A stretch of DNA of 64,000 bases, from the NCBI GenBank assembly GCA_036824505.1, contig DAITAA010000007.1, positions 1-64,000 on the forward strand, written 5' to 3'. How positions within the stretch are numbered: the first letter of the stretch is position 1; every line of letters starts with the position of its first letter. Below are positions 14,660 through 24,104 of the stretch, one piece after another. The notes under the pieces are model-generated. The model worked only from the letters and a program-made list of their open reading frames with translations. It did not search any database and was not told where the DNA came from. The translations under genes were made by a program, and so were the position numbers. Origin of the DNA: SCUD01 sp036824505 (GTDB taxonomy: Bacteria; Pseudomonadota; Gammaproteobacteria; Steroidobacterales; Steroidobacteraceae).

Positions 14660-17527
14660 ATGGGCAAGTATCAGCATCGGACGAATGCCGTCCTTACAGG
14701 TTCGGGGGTTGTCGGCTCAGGTCTCAGCCGCCGCGGCATCCTGTCGATCGCGATCACCGCGGCTCTGGCCGCATCGGCGAGCGCCGCCGCCCAGGATCAG
14801 CCAGCCGGGTCGGCCGAGCTCGGCGAAGTCGTCGTTTCCGGCATTCGCGTTGGCATCGAGAAAGCAATCGCGGTCAAGCGCGATTCAGGCAGCATCGTCG
14901 AGGCGGTCTCCGCCGAGGACATCGGCAAGCTGCCGGATACCAGCATCGCCGAGTCCATCTCGCGCCTGCCGGGCCTCACCTCCCAGCGCGCCGAGGGTCG
15001 TGCATCCGCAATCAGCCTGCGCGGCACCGACCCGGGTTTCACCACCGCATTGATGAACGGCCGCGAACAGGTCAGCACCGGCGATAACCGCAGCGTCGAG
15101 TTCGACCAATATCCCTCCGAGCTCCTGAGCTCGGTGGTCGTCTACAAGACGCCGGATTCGCAATTGATGGGCCAGGGACTCGCCGGCACCATCGACTTGC
15201 GTACGGTCCGGCCACTGCAGTACGGCCGCCGCGCTGTGGCATTGAATATCCGAGGCGAAAAGAATTCGAACGATAATCTCGGCGCAAACGCAGACGATAA
15301 CGGCTACCGGGCAAGTTTCTCTTTTATCGACCAGTTCGCTGAAGGCAGGGTCGGCTTTGCCTTCGGCTACGCGCACCTCGACTCGCCGTTGGCGACCAAG
15401 GGCTTCGGCACTTACGAGCCGTGGAACCCGTCGGGCGGCGGCGACACCACGTTCGATTGCCCGGGCGGGAATGCGGGCGCGTGCCAGAACAATCCCGGCG
15501 TGGCGCCCGGCCAGTTCGCGACCAACGGCATGAAGGTCCGCGCCGACATGGGTTCGACAGAGCGTGATGGCGTCATGGCGACCCTGCAGTTCGAACCGAA
15601 CGACGTCTACAGCGGCATCATTGACCTGTACTACTCGACGATGAAGCAGACGGACAACGCGCGCAGCCTCGAGGTCAATCTCGGCGGTTACCCGGCGCCG
15701 TGCTGCGTCCCCGGCCCGTTCGCGGACGGTACAGTTTTTGGTTACTCGGGTACGACGATCGAGAACGACACCGTCGTTGCCGGCACACTGAACAATGTCA
15801 CTCCGCTGGCGCGGAACTTCCTGTTCACGACGGACGACGAAATCGTGGCCGGTGGCTGGCGCAACGAGTTCCAGATGAACGACACATGGTCGCTGATGGC
15901 GGACGTCAGCTACTCGAAAGCCACGCGCGACCAGCTTCAGCCGGAGATCAACGCGCAGCTCGGACCGGCCCTTGTCTTTGACACTGGCACATTCCAGCTG
16001 CGTGGCAACCACGACATGCCGTCTCTCTCGTTCCTGTTGGACTACGCCGACCCGACACAAGTGCTCGTCGGACCGACCATCTACGGAGCCGGATACACCA
16101 AGAAGCCGCACATCGAGGATGAGCTGACCTCTTTGCGCGTGGACGCAACACGTGCCGCCGACATGGGCTGGTTCACGAGCACGTCTTTCGGCGTCAACTA
16201 CAGCGACCGCACCAAGGACAAGACATCGCCCGAGTCAGGTCTCAGCACCATTGATGGCCTGGCCCACGTGATCGATCCCCAGTACCTGCTGAGTCCGACG
16301 AACCTGAGCTATGCGGACGCCGGCAGCGCGCTTGCTGTGGACGTGTATGGCGTTCTGAGAACGTACTTCGCCCCGATCACCTACGGAAACCCTGAGACGC
16401 TGCCATATCTCGCGCCCAAGTACTGGGGCGTCGATGAAAAAGTCCTGACGGGTTTCGTGCGCGGCGAGATGGACCATGACATCTCCGACACCGTCACCCT
16501 GAAGGGCAATGTCGGCCTCCAGGTCATCAACACGGACCAGAGCTCGAACTCGTTCCTGGCCGCATACGCCTTCACGCCGGACCAGGTGGTCTTGCCGGTG
16601 TCGGACGGCAGGAAGTACACCGACGTCCTCCCGCAGGTCAACTTCGCGTTCATCCTCCCGAACGAACAGAGTTTCCGGATCGGCGTGGCGAAAGAACTGG
16701 CCCGCGCCCGCATGGACGAGCTCAAGGCCACGGAGGAAAGCGGGTACGACTTCAACACCGGCATCCCGGGCGGCAGCGGCGGCAACGCGCGGCTCGAGCC
16801 GTGGCGCGCCTGGGCCCTGGATGTTTCGTACGAGAAGTACCTCGCGGACAGCAAGGGCTACGTCTCGGTCGCCGCTTTCTACAAGGACCTGGAGAGCTAC
16901 ATCTACAAGCAAACTGACCCCAATCATGACTTCTCTGAATTACGCGCCGCGACCCCCGATGCGTTATTCAACGTCCCCCTCGACCAAGTCCAGACGACGG
17001 GCAACTTCTCGCTGCCGGTCAATGGCCAGGGCGGCTACCTGTACGGTTTCGAGTTCTCGGCCTCCTTGCCGTTCGAGATGTTCTCCGATGCGCTGGACGG
17101 TTTCGGTGCGATCGTCAGCTACTCGTACACCAAGAGCGACATCGAGATCGTGGGTGCAGTCAGCTCGGTGTCGAACGACCACATTCCGCTGCCGGGACTG
17201 TCGCAGGACGTGTGGAACGCGACGCTGTACTATGAGAAGTACGGCTTCGGCGCGCGCATCGCAACGCGCTACCGTTCCGAGTACATCGGCGAGGTGACGA
17301 ACTTCGCGAACGAACGTGGGCTGCGTTTCGTGGACGCCGACATGATCACGGATGCGCAGTTGAGCTACCTGTTCGAAGACGGCATGCTGAAAGGTCTGCA
17401 GATCCTGGCCCAGGTCAACAACCTGACGAACGAGCCGTACATCGCCTATTCCCAGAACAAGTCGCGCCTAATCGACTTCCAGGAGTACGGCACGCAGTAC
17501 CTGCTCGGCGTCAACTACAAGTTCTGA
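14660..17527 (+). CDS. TonB-dependent receptor for maltodextrins (MalA-like)
   Basis: 955 residues from the ATG at 14660, which has AAGGGGG about 6 bases upstream; the open frame extends upstream to 14420 but that part is not conserved. The long leader (to ASASAAAQ, about residue 45) is followed by a TonB-box-like ELGEVVVSGIR, a plug (SAEDIGKLPDTSIAESISRLPGLTSQRAEGRASAISLRG) and a 22-strand barrel ending in aromatic YLLGVNYKF. This matches the proteobacterial TIGR01782-type receptors that include Caulobacter MalA. It would take oligosaccharides across the outer membrane with energy from TonB, which is not encoded here. Gene order opposite GH97-glk supports maltodextrin as substrate. Confidence 0.88.
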   Translation: MGKYQHRTNAVLTGSGVVGSGLSRRGILSIAITAALAASASAAAQDQPAGSAELGEVVVSGIRVGIEKAIAVKRDSGSIVEAVSAEDIGKLPDTSIAESISRLPGLTSQRAEGRASAISLRGTDPGFTTALMNGREQVSTGDNRSVEFDQYPSELLSSVVVYKTPDSQLMGQGLAGTIDLRTVRPLQYGRRAVALNIRGEKNSNDNLGANADDNGYRASFSFIDQFAEGRVGFAFGYAHLDSPLATKGFGTYEPWNPSGGGDTTFDCPGGNAGACQNNPGVAPGQFATNGMKVRADMGSTERDGVMATLQFEPNDVYSGIIDLYYSTMKQTDNARSLEVNLGGYPAPCCVPGPFADGTVFGYSGTTIENDTVVAGTLNNVTPLARNFLFTTDDEIVAGGWRNEFQMNDTWSLMADVSYSKATRDQLQPEINAQLGPALVFDTGTFQLRGNHDMPSLSFLLDYADPTQVLVGPTIYGAGYTKKPHIEDELTSLRVDATRAADMGWFTSTSFGVNYSDRTKDKTSPESGLSTIDGLAHVIDPQYLLSPTNLSYADAGSALAVDVYGVLRTYFAPITYGNPETLPYLAPKYWGVDEKVLTGFVRGEMDHDISDTVTLKGNVGLQVINTDQSSNSFLAAYAFTPDQVVLPVSDGRKYTDVLPQVNFAFILPNEQSFRIGVAKELARARMDELKATEESGYDFNTGIPGGSGGNARLEPWRAWALDVSYEKYLADSKGYVSVAAFYKDLESYIYKQTDPNHDFSELRAATPDALFNVPLDQVQTTGNFSLPVNGQGGYLYGFEFSASLPFEMFSDALDGFGAIVSYSYTKSDIEIVGAVSSVSNDHIPLPGLSQDVWNATLYYEKYGFGARIATRYRSEYIGEVTNFANERGLRFVDADMITDAQLSYLFEDGMLKGLQILAQVNNLTNEPYIAYSQNKSRLIDFQEYGTQYLLGVNYKF

Positions 17528-17552
17528 TTTTCGGACAGCCGGTTGGAAACAT

Positions 17553-17588
17553 GCCCCTTGCCAGTTTGCTGGCAAGGGGCTTCTTTTT
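17553..17588 (+). terminator. Rho-independent terminator after the TonB receptor
   Basis: A perfect 12-bp stem (GCCCCTTGCCAG / CTGGCAAGGGGC) with a TTTG loop is followed by TTCTTTTT, 25 bases after the receptor stop. Confidence 0.95.
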
Positions 17589-17589
17589 G

Positions 17590-17614
17590 GGTGCCGGGTC
17601 GGGGGTTTCGGGGG
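17590..17614 (+). repeat. REP-like element, left copy
   Basis: GGTGCCGGGTCGGGGGTTTC plus GGGGG. This is the inverted counterpart of the two copies at 18644 and 18695, so the repeats flank the transposase gene in opposite orientation. It directly follows the receptor terminator and is itself G-rich (the G-runs continue to about 17621). Confidence 0.75.
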
Positions 17615-17625
17615 TTTGGGGAACA

Positions 17626-18513
17626 CTACCGACGACAAGAGGGGTGGTGCCTTGCCACCAGCTCCCGTAACGATGACTCGTCTCGATGCAGGTGGCGAGC
17701 CACCTCCGAAATGCTCGCTATCCGTCGCGCGACGGCCTGGTGGGCGATCCATGCGCGCACCGTCGTCAATCGTCGCTGGCGGATGTCCGACACAAGGTCG
17801 TCGAGTTCCACTTCGTGCGTCCGGCAAGCCTCTTCGATCAACTGGGAGAGGGACCCAATTGAGCTTGCTTGTCCGATCGGTACCCCGATGCTCTTGCGAA
17901 ACTCGTCATCACCGAGTATTCGAGAGTCATCAGGGTGGACATTAGAGAAAGGCGAGGAAATATTGACCGCGTGCGGCCCTTCGACGAATGCCCGATAACC
18001 CGCAACGGCCTTTGCGCGGCTGGGCCCCCACAATCTCAATGCAAAATCCGTTGTGACCCACGGCTCTGATCGGGTACCCACGTAGACAGGATGGCTCGAC
18101 CAGGGATAGTCGCAGACTTCGGCGACCAGCCCGGCGCGGACGGGGTTGAGATGAACATAGCGCAGCACGGCCAGCAGGTACCGGTCGGCATCGACCATCA
18201 CTGCATGGTACCTGCGCTCGAAAAGGTGCCCGGTTGTCGAGAGCCGGGCCTGGACAGTCCTCGCGTACCGACTGGCGATGCGGAGAATGACGCGTCCAAT
18301 GGGCATGTCGCCCGCCTGGATGAGCAGGTGAATGTGGTTGCTCATCCAGCAATAGGCGTGCACCCGGGCAGGGAAGCGCTCGATCGTAGCGGCCACGATG
18401 TCGCCGAGCAGCTGCCGGTCATCCTCGCAAAAGAAGATAAGCTGCCGGTGATTGCCTCGCAGTGTGACGTGATAGAAGGCGCCTGGGACATGTATGCGAA
18501 GCCGGCGGGGCAT
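17626..18513 (-). mobile_element. REP-associated tyrosine transposase (RAYT, Y1 HUH family)
   Basis: 295 residues encoding a single-strand transposase of the IS200-like RAYT group. The HUH pair is in WMSNHIHLL (H60, H62), followed by GHLFERRYHAVMVD and RYLLAVLRYVHLNPVRAGL, where Y119 is the likely catalytic Tyr. A C-terminal helical region (GSLSQLIEEACRTHEVELDDLVS...) resembles the DnaA/Chromosomal-replication-like tail common in longer RAYTs. RAYTs are usually single-copy domesticated genes that mobilise REP sequences, and REP-like repeats lie on both sides here. The frame is intact. The insertion separates the TonB receptor from the GH13 gene. Confidence 0.9.
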
Positions 18514-18643
18514 CCTTGCCTCTGCAGGTTTCAGTGAAACGTCTAGTGATCATGCAGCGATCGCCGCCGGCTCAGCCGCCAACATTCTGACGCGTCCCTT
18601 CAGAAACGCCGGGTATCGCCGGAGTCGCTGCTATTCGCGAAAA

Positions 18644-18674
18644 CCCCGAAACCCCCGACCCGGCACCTGACTCA
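18644..18674 (-). repeat. REP-like element, right copy 1
   Basis: A 31-base unit: CCCCGAAACCCCCGACCCGG followed by CACCTGACTCA. A partial repeat of its end, CGGCACCTGACTCA, follows at 18675-18688, and a full identical unit at 18695. Confidence 0.8.
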
Positions 18675-18685
18675 CGGCACCTGAC

Positions 18686-21367
18686 TCACCTCACCCCCGA
18701 AACCCCCGACCCGGCACCTGACTCAAGCAGGAACTTCAAGGGCACGTCGACGCGCGCGCGCCAGTCCCTTTCTGAATGCTCGTCGCCCTGGTACTTCCTG
18801 GTGATCCAGTTGACGCCCTCGGCATAACCGGCCTCGCGCATCAGCCCGTCCACGCGACTCTGGTAGGGCCCGTAGTCGGCGTCGAGCGTCGACGTGCCGA
18901 AGTCGAAGTAGATGCGATGTTCCGCAGCAGGCGGCAGATGCTTCGCGAGGTAATCGATCACGATGCCGTCGCCGATCGGAAAGTGCGTCGAGACGCAGCC
19001 CGCACCGCCGAAAACCCCGGGATACTCGCTGATCGCGTAAGCCGACATCAGCCCGCCCATGCTCGAGCCCATCACGAAGGTGTTCCCCCGGTCGGGCAGC
19101 GTGCGATAGGTCGAATCGATGAACGGCTTGAGCTCCTCGACGAGGAAGCGAAGGTAGCGGTCACCCAGCAGCCGCTCGGCCTTCATGCCGTCGACCCGGC
19201 TGCCGGTGACCGCCTTCTGCGGCATCAACTCCTCAAACCGCTTCGGCGTGGTCCAGACACCGACGACGATCGCTTCGCGAACCGCTCCCTGGCGGACCAG
19301 CCGCGCCATGGCCGTATCCACGCCCCAGTTGACACCCGAGATCGATCGCCACGGCGATGCGTCGAACAGGTTCTGGCCGTCGTGCATGTAAAGGACCGGG
19401 TAGCGATGCGCCGCGTCCTGGTCGTAGCCTGGCGGCAGCCAGACTTCGATGTTGCGGGCGTCCACCTGACTCGAGGCAAATTGCTGGTGGAGAACGATCC
19501 GGCCCGCAGCGCTGTCGCCCGCGGGCGTAAGTTCGAGGATCGTCGCGCTGCGGCCCGCGACCTCGAGGCCCTGGTCGAGCCGCTGCTGCCGCCCCGAAAG
19601 GACGTCGGTCGCAAGCGTATCGCCGCCGATCACTTCCTGGAACCGCGCGGTGTCGAGGCGCTGCGCATCCGGCGACTTGTTGATCACGACCATGAGTTTC
19701 TGCCGGTCGGACTGGCGGAAATAGACGTAGCTGCCATCCACGGGCGCGAACTGCGTCAGCCGGCCACGATGAATCGCGTCCGCACCCTTCCGCCATTGCA
19801 GCAATCTACGCGTGTACTCCCGGGCCTCGCGCTGCGTAGTCTTCAGGCCCTCACCTGTGAAGCCGCTCACCGGGTCTCCGGCCCAGCCGCCGGGAAAGTC
19901 GCTGCGGATCACACCGTGAGCCTCGGTTCCCGCGTTCGACATCAGGATCTCGTCGCCGTAGAACAACTGCGGGATGCCGCGGGTGGTCAGGAAGAAAGCA
20001 AGCGCCATCCGCGCAAGCTCGGGCCGCCCGCCGAGCTGCGTCAAGATGCGGCTCATGTCGTGATTGTCGGGGAACACCACCAGGTTGTACGGATCCGCAT
20101 AGAGGGAGTCATCCGCAATTGCGCGATAGATCCTCACCAGGCCCGTCGTCCTGCCCTCTTCTTCCGTGATGGCGCGGATGGCGGCGTCCTGCAGCGGAAA
20201 GTCCATCAAGCCCGGTAGTTGCGACGCATAGCCGTCGGCCCGGGGTCTCCCACGTTGCCAGTACGACACGATGGCCGGGTCCGTGCTCCATTCCTCGCCG
20301 ACGATGTTCAGTGCCGGGTACTCAGCCAGCACGCGTCGCGTCCACTCGATGAGGAAATCCTTGTCGGAGTAGGGCCAGGTGTCGACGCGCAGGCCCGAGA
20401 GCCCCGCGTACTCGATCCACCAGAGGCTGTTCTGGATCAGGTATCGCGCCAGCAACGGGTTTCTCTGGTTGAGGTCCGGCATGGTCGGCACGAACCAGCC
20501 GCTGCTCATGGCTTCCCGATCCGCGGCGGCGCCGTGGGGATCCTGCAGGGCTTCGCGGTTGTGGCTGGTGGCCACGAATTGACCGCCGTGGTTGATCCAG
20601 TCGCGGGCAGGCAGGTCGCGCATCCACCAATGCTCCGAGCCGCAATGATTCAGCACGATATCCATGATGAGCCCGATGCCCCTGGCGTGCGCCTCGCGCG
20701 AAAGCGAACGATAGAGCGCGTTGTCACCGAAGCGCGCATCGACCTGGTAGTAGTCGGTGATTGCATAGCCGTGATAGGACCCCTGTGGCTGGTCGTTCAG
20801 GAGCACGGGATTCAGCCAGAGTTGCGTGAATCCCATGCCGGCGAGGTAATCCAGGTGATCGAGCAGGCCCTGGAGGTCGCCACCGTGGCGGCCATTGGGG
20901 TCGCGGCGATTCGGGGCCTGCCGGTAGCCCGCGATGGCGTCGTTCCCTGGAACGCCGTTCGCGAAGCGGTCAGGCGTGACCAGGTAGATCACGTCAGCAG
21001 GGCCGAAGCCGGCCCTGTCGGCGGAACCGGACTCGCGTGCGAGGAGTTCGTAGTCGTGGCTCAGCGCCGGCACGCCGTCGCGGCGGAAGTCGATGCGGAA
21101 TCGGCCAGGGCGCGTATTCTCCGCGAGCGTCAGGTCAATGAACAGGAAGTTCGGGTTGTCGGTCCGAGTGACGCCGTCGATCGAGACACCGGGATAGTCG
21201 AGTGCCGGTTCCAGTTCGGCGATCTGTTCGCCGTGCACCATCAACTGCAGGTGGCTGTCCTTCATGCCAACCCACCAGAACGCGGGCTCCAGGTGCTCGA
21301 TGCCGTTCGCCGCGCCTGCGCTTGAGACGAACAGCCACAGCGCGGCGGATAGCAGCCATTTCGTCAT
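18686..21367 (-). CDS. Secreted GH13 alpha-amylase / cyclomaltodextrinase fused to a C-terminal esterase
   Basis: 893 residues from the ATG at 21367 (GGGAGG about 11 bases upstream); an ATG at 21424 would put 19 extra residues before the signal peptide MTKWLLSAALWLFVSSAGAA. Residues 20-110 form a CBM48/cyclomaltodextrinase N-domain. Residues 125-600 are GH13 with all three acids: D in GLRVDTWPY, E in IVGEEWS, D in FPDNHDMSR. Residues 610-890 are a Fes/EstD-type alpha/beta hydrolase (YPVLYMHDGQNLFD, nucleophile Ser in VMGSSMGG, late His in GDEHSERDW). It probably cuts maltodextrins in the periplasm; the esterase may remove acyl groups. The end of the protein is encoded by a REP-like repeat. 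Confidence 0.88.
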   Translation of the reverse strand: MTKWLLSAALWLFVSSAGAANGIEHLEPAFWWVGMKDSHLQLMVHGEQIAELEPALDYPGVSIDGVTRTDNPNFLFIDLTLAENTRPGRFRIDFRRDGVPALSHDYELLARESGSADRAGFGPADVIYLVTPDRFANGVPGNDAIAGYRQAPNRRDPNGRHGGDLQGLLDHLDYLAGMGFTQLWLNPVLLNDQPQGSYHGYAITDYYQVDARFGDNALYRSLSREAHARGIGLIMDIVLNHCGSEHWWMRDLPARDWINHGGQFVATSHNREALQDPHGAAADREAMSSGWFVPTMPDLNQRNPLLARYLIQNSLWWIEYAGLSGLRVDTWPYSDKDFLIEWTRRVLAEYPALNIVGEEWSTDPAIVSYWQRGRPRADGYASQLPGLMDFPLQDAAIRAITEEEGRTTGLVRIYRAIADDSLYADPYNLVVFPDNHDMSRILTQLGGRPELARMALAFFLTTRGIPQLFYGDEILMSNAGTEAHGVIRSDFPGGWAGDPVSGFTGEGLKTTQREAREYTRRLLQWRKGADAIHRGRLTQFAPVDGSYVYFRQSDRQKLMVVINKSPDAQRLDTARFQEVIGGDTLATDVLSGRQQRLDQGLEVAGRSATILELTPAGDSAAGRIVLHQQFASSQVDARNIEVWLPPGYDQDAAHRYPVLYMHDGQNLFDASPWRSISGVNWGVDTAMARLVRQGAVREAIVVGVWTTPKRFEELMPQKAVTGSRVDGMKAERLLGDRYLRFLVEELKPFIDSTYRTLPDRGNTFVMGSSMGGLMSAYAISEYPGVFGGAGCVSTHFPIGDGIVIDYLAKHLPPAAEHRIYFDFGTSTLDADYGPYQSRVDGLMREAGYAEGVNWITRKYQGDEHSERDWRARVDVPLKFLLESGAGSGVSGVR
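18695..18725 (-). repeat. REP-like element, right copy 2, inside the amylase C-terminal codons
   Basis: Identical over 31 bases to 18644-18674. It encodes the residues SGAGSGVSG at the end of the GH13-esterase protein; the stop codon (18686-18688) falls in the neighbouring partial repeat. Confidence 0.8.
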
Positions 21368-21429
21368 GGTCAAAGTGCCTCCCGGCATGCGCGACAGTGA
21401 ATCATCCGGCACACGACCCTTCAAGCCCC

Positions 21430-21443
21430 TGAATACGTATGCA
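21430..21443. promoter_or_regulatory. LacI-type operator, copy 2 (GH13-esterase / xylF-like)
   Basis: TGAATACGTATGCA, one base off the perfect palindrome. It lies 62 bases upstream of the GH13-esterase start and 60 bases upstream of the divergent ABC operon start, placed to control both. Confidence 0.7.
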
Positions 21444-21503
21444 TCCGGGGCGGCGACTGATCCGGTCCGGCTTTATTGTTAGACTTCTTCGCCGAGGTGC
21501 CTG

Positions 21504-22577
21504 GTGAACATCCGCATTCTGCTGGTCATCGTTTCGCTGGTCGTCAGCGTCCTCATCGGCCTGACTCTGGCAAAGGGCGGACTCGACGTTGCCGGCCCGC
21601 GCAAGGCCGGCATCACGATCGGGCTGTCACTCGATACGCTGAAGGAAGCGCGCTGGCAGGCTGACCGGGACATGTTCGTCAAGCGCGCCGGAGAGCTGGG
21701 CGCGCGCGTGCTCGTGCTCGCCGCGAACAGCGACGACACGGTGCAGATCGGCGATGTCGAAAAGCTGATCACGAACCGGGTGGACGTGCTGGTCGTGGTC
21801 CCGCATGACGGCACGGCCATGGCGAAGGCAGTCGCGATGGCGCACGACGCCGGAATTCCGGTCATCGCCTACGACCGCATCATCCGCGACAGCGATCCGG
21901 ACCTGTATGTCAGCTTCGACAACGTGCACGTCGGCGAGCTGCAGGCACGCTACCTGATCGAGCACCTGCCGACGCCGGGCAGGGGCAGGATCGTCCGCAT
22001 CTACGGCGCCAAGACGGACAACAACGCGGCTCAGTTCAAGCAGGGCCAGGATCTCGTGCTCGAACCCCTGATCGCCCGCGGCGATATCAAGGTTCTCCAC
22101 GAGGACTGGGCCGAGGACTGGAAGCCCGAGAACGCGAAGCGCATCGTCAATGCGGCAATCACCGCGAATGGCCCGGACATCGACGCGGTGCTCGCGAGCA
22201 ACGACGGCACTGCCGGTGGCGCAATCCAGGCGCTCAGCGAAGAGGGCCTGGCGGGCAAGGTGATGGTGACGGGCATGGATGCCGAGATCGTCGCGCTGCA
22301 ACGCATCGCTGCCGGGACGCAGACGATGACCATCTACAAGCCGCTGCGCACGTTGGCGCAGGGTGCAGCGGAACTTGCGGTCCGCCTCGCCGGACGCCGC
22401 GTCGTGGTGGCACGCCAGACGGTGAACAACGGCCAGACCGACGTGCCCGCAGTGCTCTATGACGTGGTCACCGTCACGAAAAACAACATCATCGACACCG
22501 TCGTCCACGACGGGCTCGCCAGCTACGACGAGGTCTACCGCGGCATTCCCGAATCCGCGCGACCACCGCGCCCGTGA
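21504..22577 (+). CDS. xylF: Sugar ABC transporter, periplasmic binding protein (XylF-like)
   Basis: 357 residues from a GTG with GAGG 7 bases before. The N-terminal hydrophobic stretch (ILLVIVSLVVSVLIGLTLA) works as export signal or anchor. The mature part is a periplasmic-binding type-1 fold: ITIGLSLDTLKEARWQADRDMFVKRA, DVLVVVPHDGTAMAKAV, VIAYDRIIRDSDPDLYVSFDN, VLASNDGTAGGAI and VTGMDAE. This is closest in layout to XylF of the CUT2 class. It leads a three-gene operon with ATPase and permease. Because it is divergent from an amylase and shares the LacI-type operator, glucose or a related monosaccharide is as likely a ligand as xylose. Confidence 0.85.
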   Translation: MNIRILLVIVSLVVSVLIGLTLAKGGLDVAGPRKAGITIGLSLDTLKEARWQADRDMFVKRAGELGARVLVLAANSDDTVQIGDVEKLITNRVDVLVVVPHDGTAMAKAVAMAHDAGIPVIAYDRIIRDSDPDLYVSFDNVHVGELQARYLIEHLPTPGRGRIVRIYGAKTDNNAAQFKQGQDLVLEPLIARGDIKVLHEDWAEDWKPENAKRIVNAAITANGPDIDAVLASNDGTAGGAIQALSEEGLAGKVMVTGMDAEIVALQRIAAGTQTMTIYKPLRTLAQGAAELAVRLAGRRVVVARQTVNNGQTDVPAVLYDVVTVTKNNIIDTVVHDGLASYDEVYRGIPESARPPRP

Positions 22578-24103
22578 GCGGTGACGTCATTCTGTCGGCC
22601 CACGGCGTCATCAAGCGTTTTGGCGGCGTCACGGCGCTCGATGGCGTGAGCTTCGAGCTGCGCGCGGGCGAAGTGCACGCGCTCTGCGGCGAGAACGGCG
22701 CGGGCAAGTCGACGCTCATCAAGCTGCTGGCCGGCGTGCACGTCCATGGCAGCTACGAAGGCGAGGTGCAGATCGACGGGAAGCCGGCGTCCTTCCGCTC
22801 GACCCGCGACGCCGAGCGTGCAGGGATCGCCATCATCCACCAGGAACTCGCACTGTTTCCCGAGATGTCGGTCGGCGAGAACCTGTTCCTCGGCGCGCTG
22901 CCGCTCCATCACGGCTTGATCGACTGGGACCAGGTGTATGCGCGTGCGGCCAAGACTCTCTCGGAATGCGGCATGCGTCTCGACCCGGCGACCCGCGTCG
23001 CCGATCTGGGGGTTGGCCAGCAGCAGCTCGTCGAGATCGCGCGCGCGATTGCGCGCAAGCCGCGCGTGCTGGTGCTGGACGAGCCGACGGCGGCGCTCGC
23101 TCAGCACGAAATCGACGCGCTGCTCGGCCTGGTCCGCGAACTGCGCAAGCGCGGCACGGCCTGCATCTACATTTCGCACAAGCTGGACGAGGTATTCGCG
23201 ATCGCCGACCGGATAACGGTGCTGCGTGACGGCGCCGCGCAGGGAACCCTCGATGTCCGCGCCACCTCCGTCGATGAGGTGATACGGCTGATGGTCGGCC
23301 GCCGGATCGAGGACTTCTTCCCGCGCCGCCAGCCCGCGCCGGGCAAGACGCTGCTTGCCGTCCGCGGGCTCAGCGTGGCGCTGACGGAGGAGTCACCGCC
23401 GCTGTTGCGCGACATCGGATTCGAGGCGAAGGCGGGCGAAGTACTCGGCATCGGCGGGCTGATGGGTGCCGGCCGCACGGAGCTGCTGCTGCACCTGATC
23501 GGGCTCTGGGGCACCCGCACGGGCGGTACCGTGGAGCTCGACGGCGCAACACTCGATGCACATGGGCCACGTGCGGCATTGCGTGACGGGCTGGTGCTCG
23601 TGTCGGAGGACCGCAAACGCTACGGTCTCGTGCTGCCGCAAGGCGTGGCGTTCAATGTGTCGTTGTCCTCGCTGGCAAGATTGTGCCGCGGACCATTCAT
23701 CGATGACGACCTCGAGATCAAGCAAACGAAGGCCACCGTCGCGGACCTGCGCATCAAGGCACACACACTCGACCAGCCTGTCGCCACGCTGTCGGGCGGC
23801 AACCAGCAGAAGGTCGTCCTGGGCAAAGTACTGATGACCTTGCCGAAGGTGCTGTTGCTCGACGAGCCGACGCGCGGCATCGACGTCGGCGCAAAACTCG
23901 AGGTTTACGAACTCATCAATCGCCTGACCGGCGACGGCAAGGCCATCGTGCTGGTGTCGAGCGAACTCGGGGAACTCATCGGGATGAGCGATCGCATCGT
24001 GATGCTTTGCGAGGGCCGGATCGGTGGCGTATTCACGCGCGCCGAGGCGACCCAGGAACGGCTGCTCGCGGCCGCGATGGGCCGGCTCAACCAGGCGGCC
24101 TGA
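22574..24103 (+). CDS. xylG: Sugar ABC transporter, double ATPase (XylG-like)
   Basis: 509 residues from a GTG overlapping the previous gene by 4 bases. Two ABC domains are present. The first has Walker A GENGAGKST (about residue 40), DLGVGQQQLVEIARA in place of the usual signature, and LVLDEPTAAL. The second, degenerate domain has GLMGAGRTELLL, the signature LSGGNQQKVVLGK and LLLDEPTRGIDVGAK. This is the fixed pattern of CUT2 monosaccharide importers (XylG, RbsA, MglA). It powers import through the permease encoded next. Confidence 0.92.
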   Translation: MSGDVILSAHGVIKRFGGVTALDGVSFELRAGEVHALCGENGAGKSTLIKLLAGVHVHGSYEGEVQIDGKPASFRSTRDAERAGIAIIHQELALFPEMSVGENLFLGALPLHHGLIDWDQVYARAAKTLSECGMRLDPATRVADLGVGQQQLVEIARAIARKPRVLVLDEPTAALAQHEIDALLGLVRELRKRGTACIYISHKLDEVFAIADRITVLRDGAAQGTLDVRATSVDEVIRLMVGRRIEDFFPRRQPAPGKTLLAVRGLSVALTEESPPLLRDIGFEAKAGEVLGIGGLMGAGRTELLLHLIGLWGTRTGGTVELDGATLDAHGPRAALRDGLVLVSEDRKRYGLVLPQGVAFNVSLSSLARLCRGPFIDDDLEIKQTKATVADLRIKAHTLDQPVATLSGGNQQKVVLGKVLMTLPKVLLLDEPTRGIDVGAKLEVYELINRLTGDGKAIVLVSSELGELIGMSDRIVMLCEGRIGGVFTRAEATQERLLAAAMGRLNQAA

Positions 24104-24104
24104 G

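Noticed and set aside
18644..18725. Repeated units resembling a CRISPR array
   Set aside because: Only two full units and one fragment with no unique spacers of constant length; better explained as REP-like repeats beside a RAYT.
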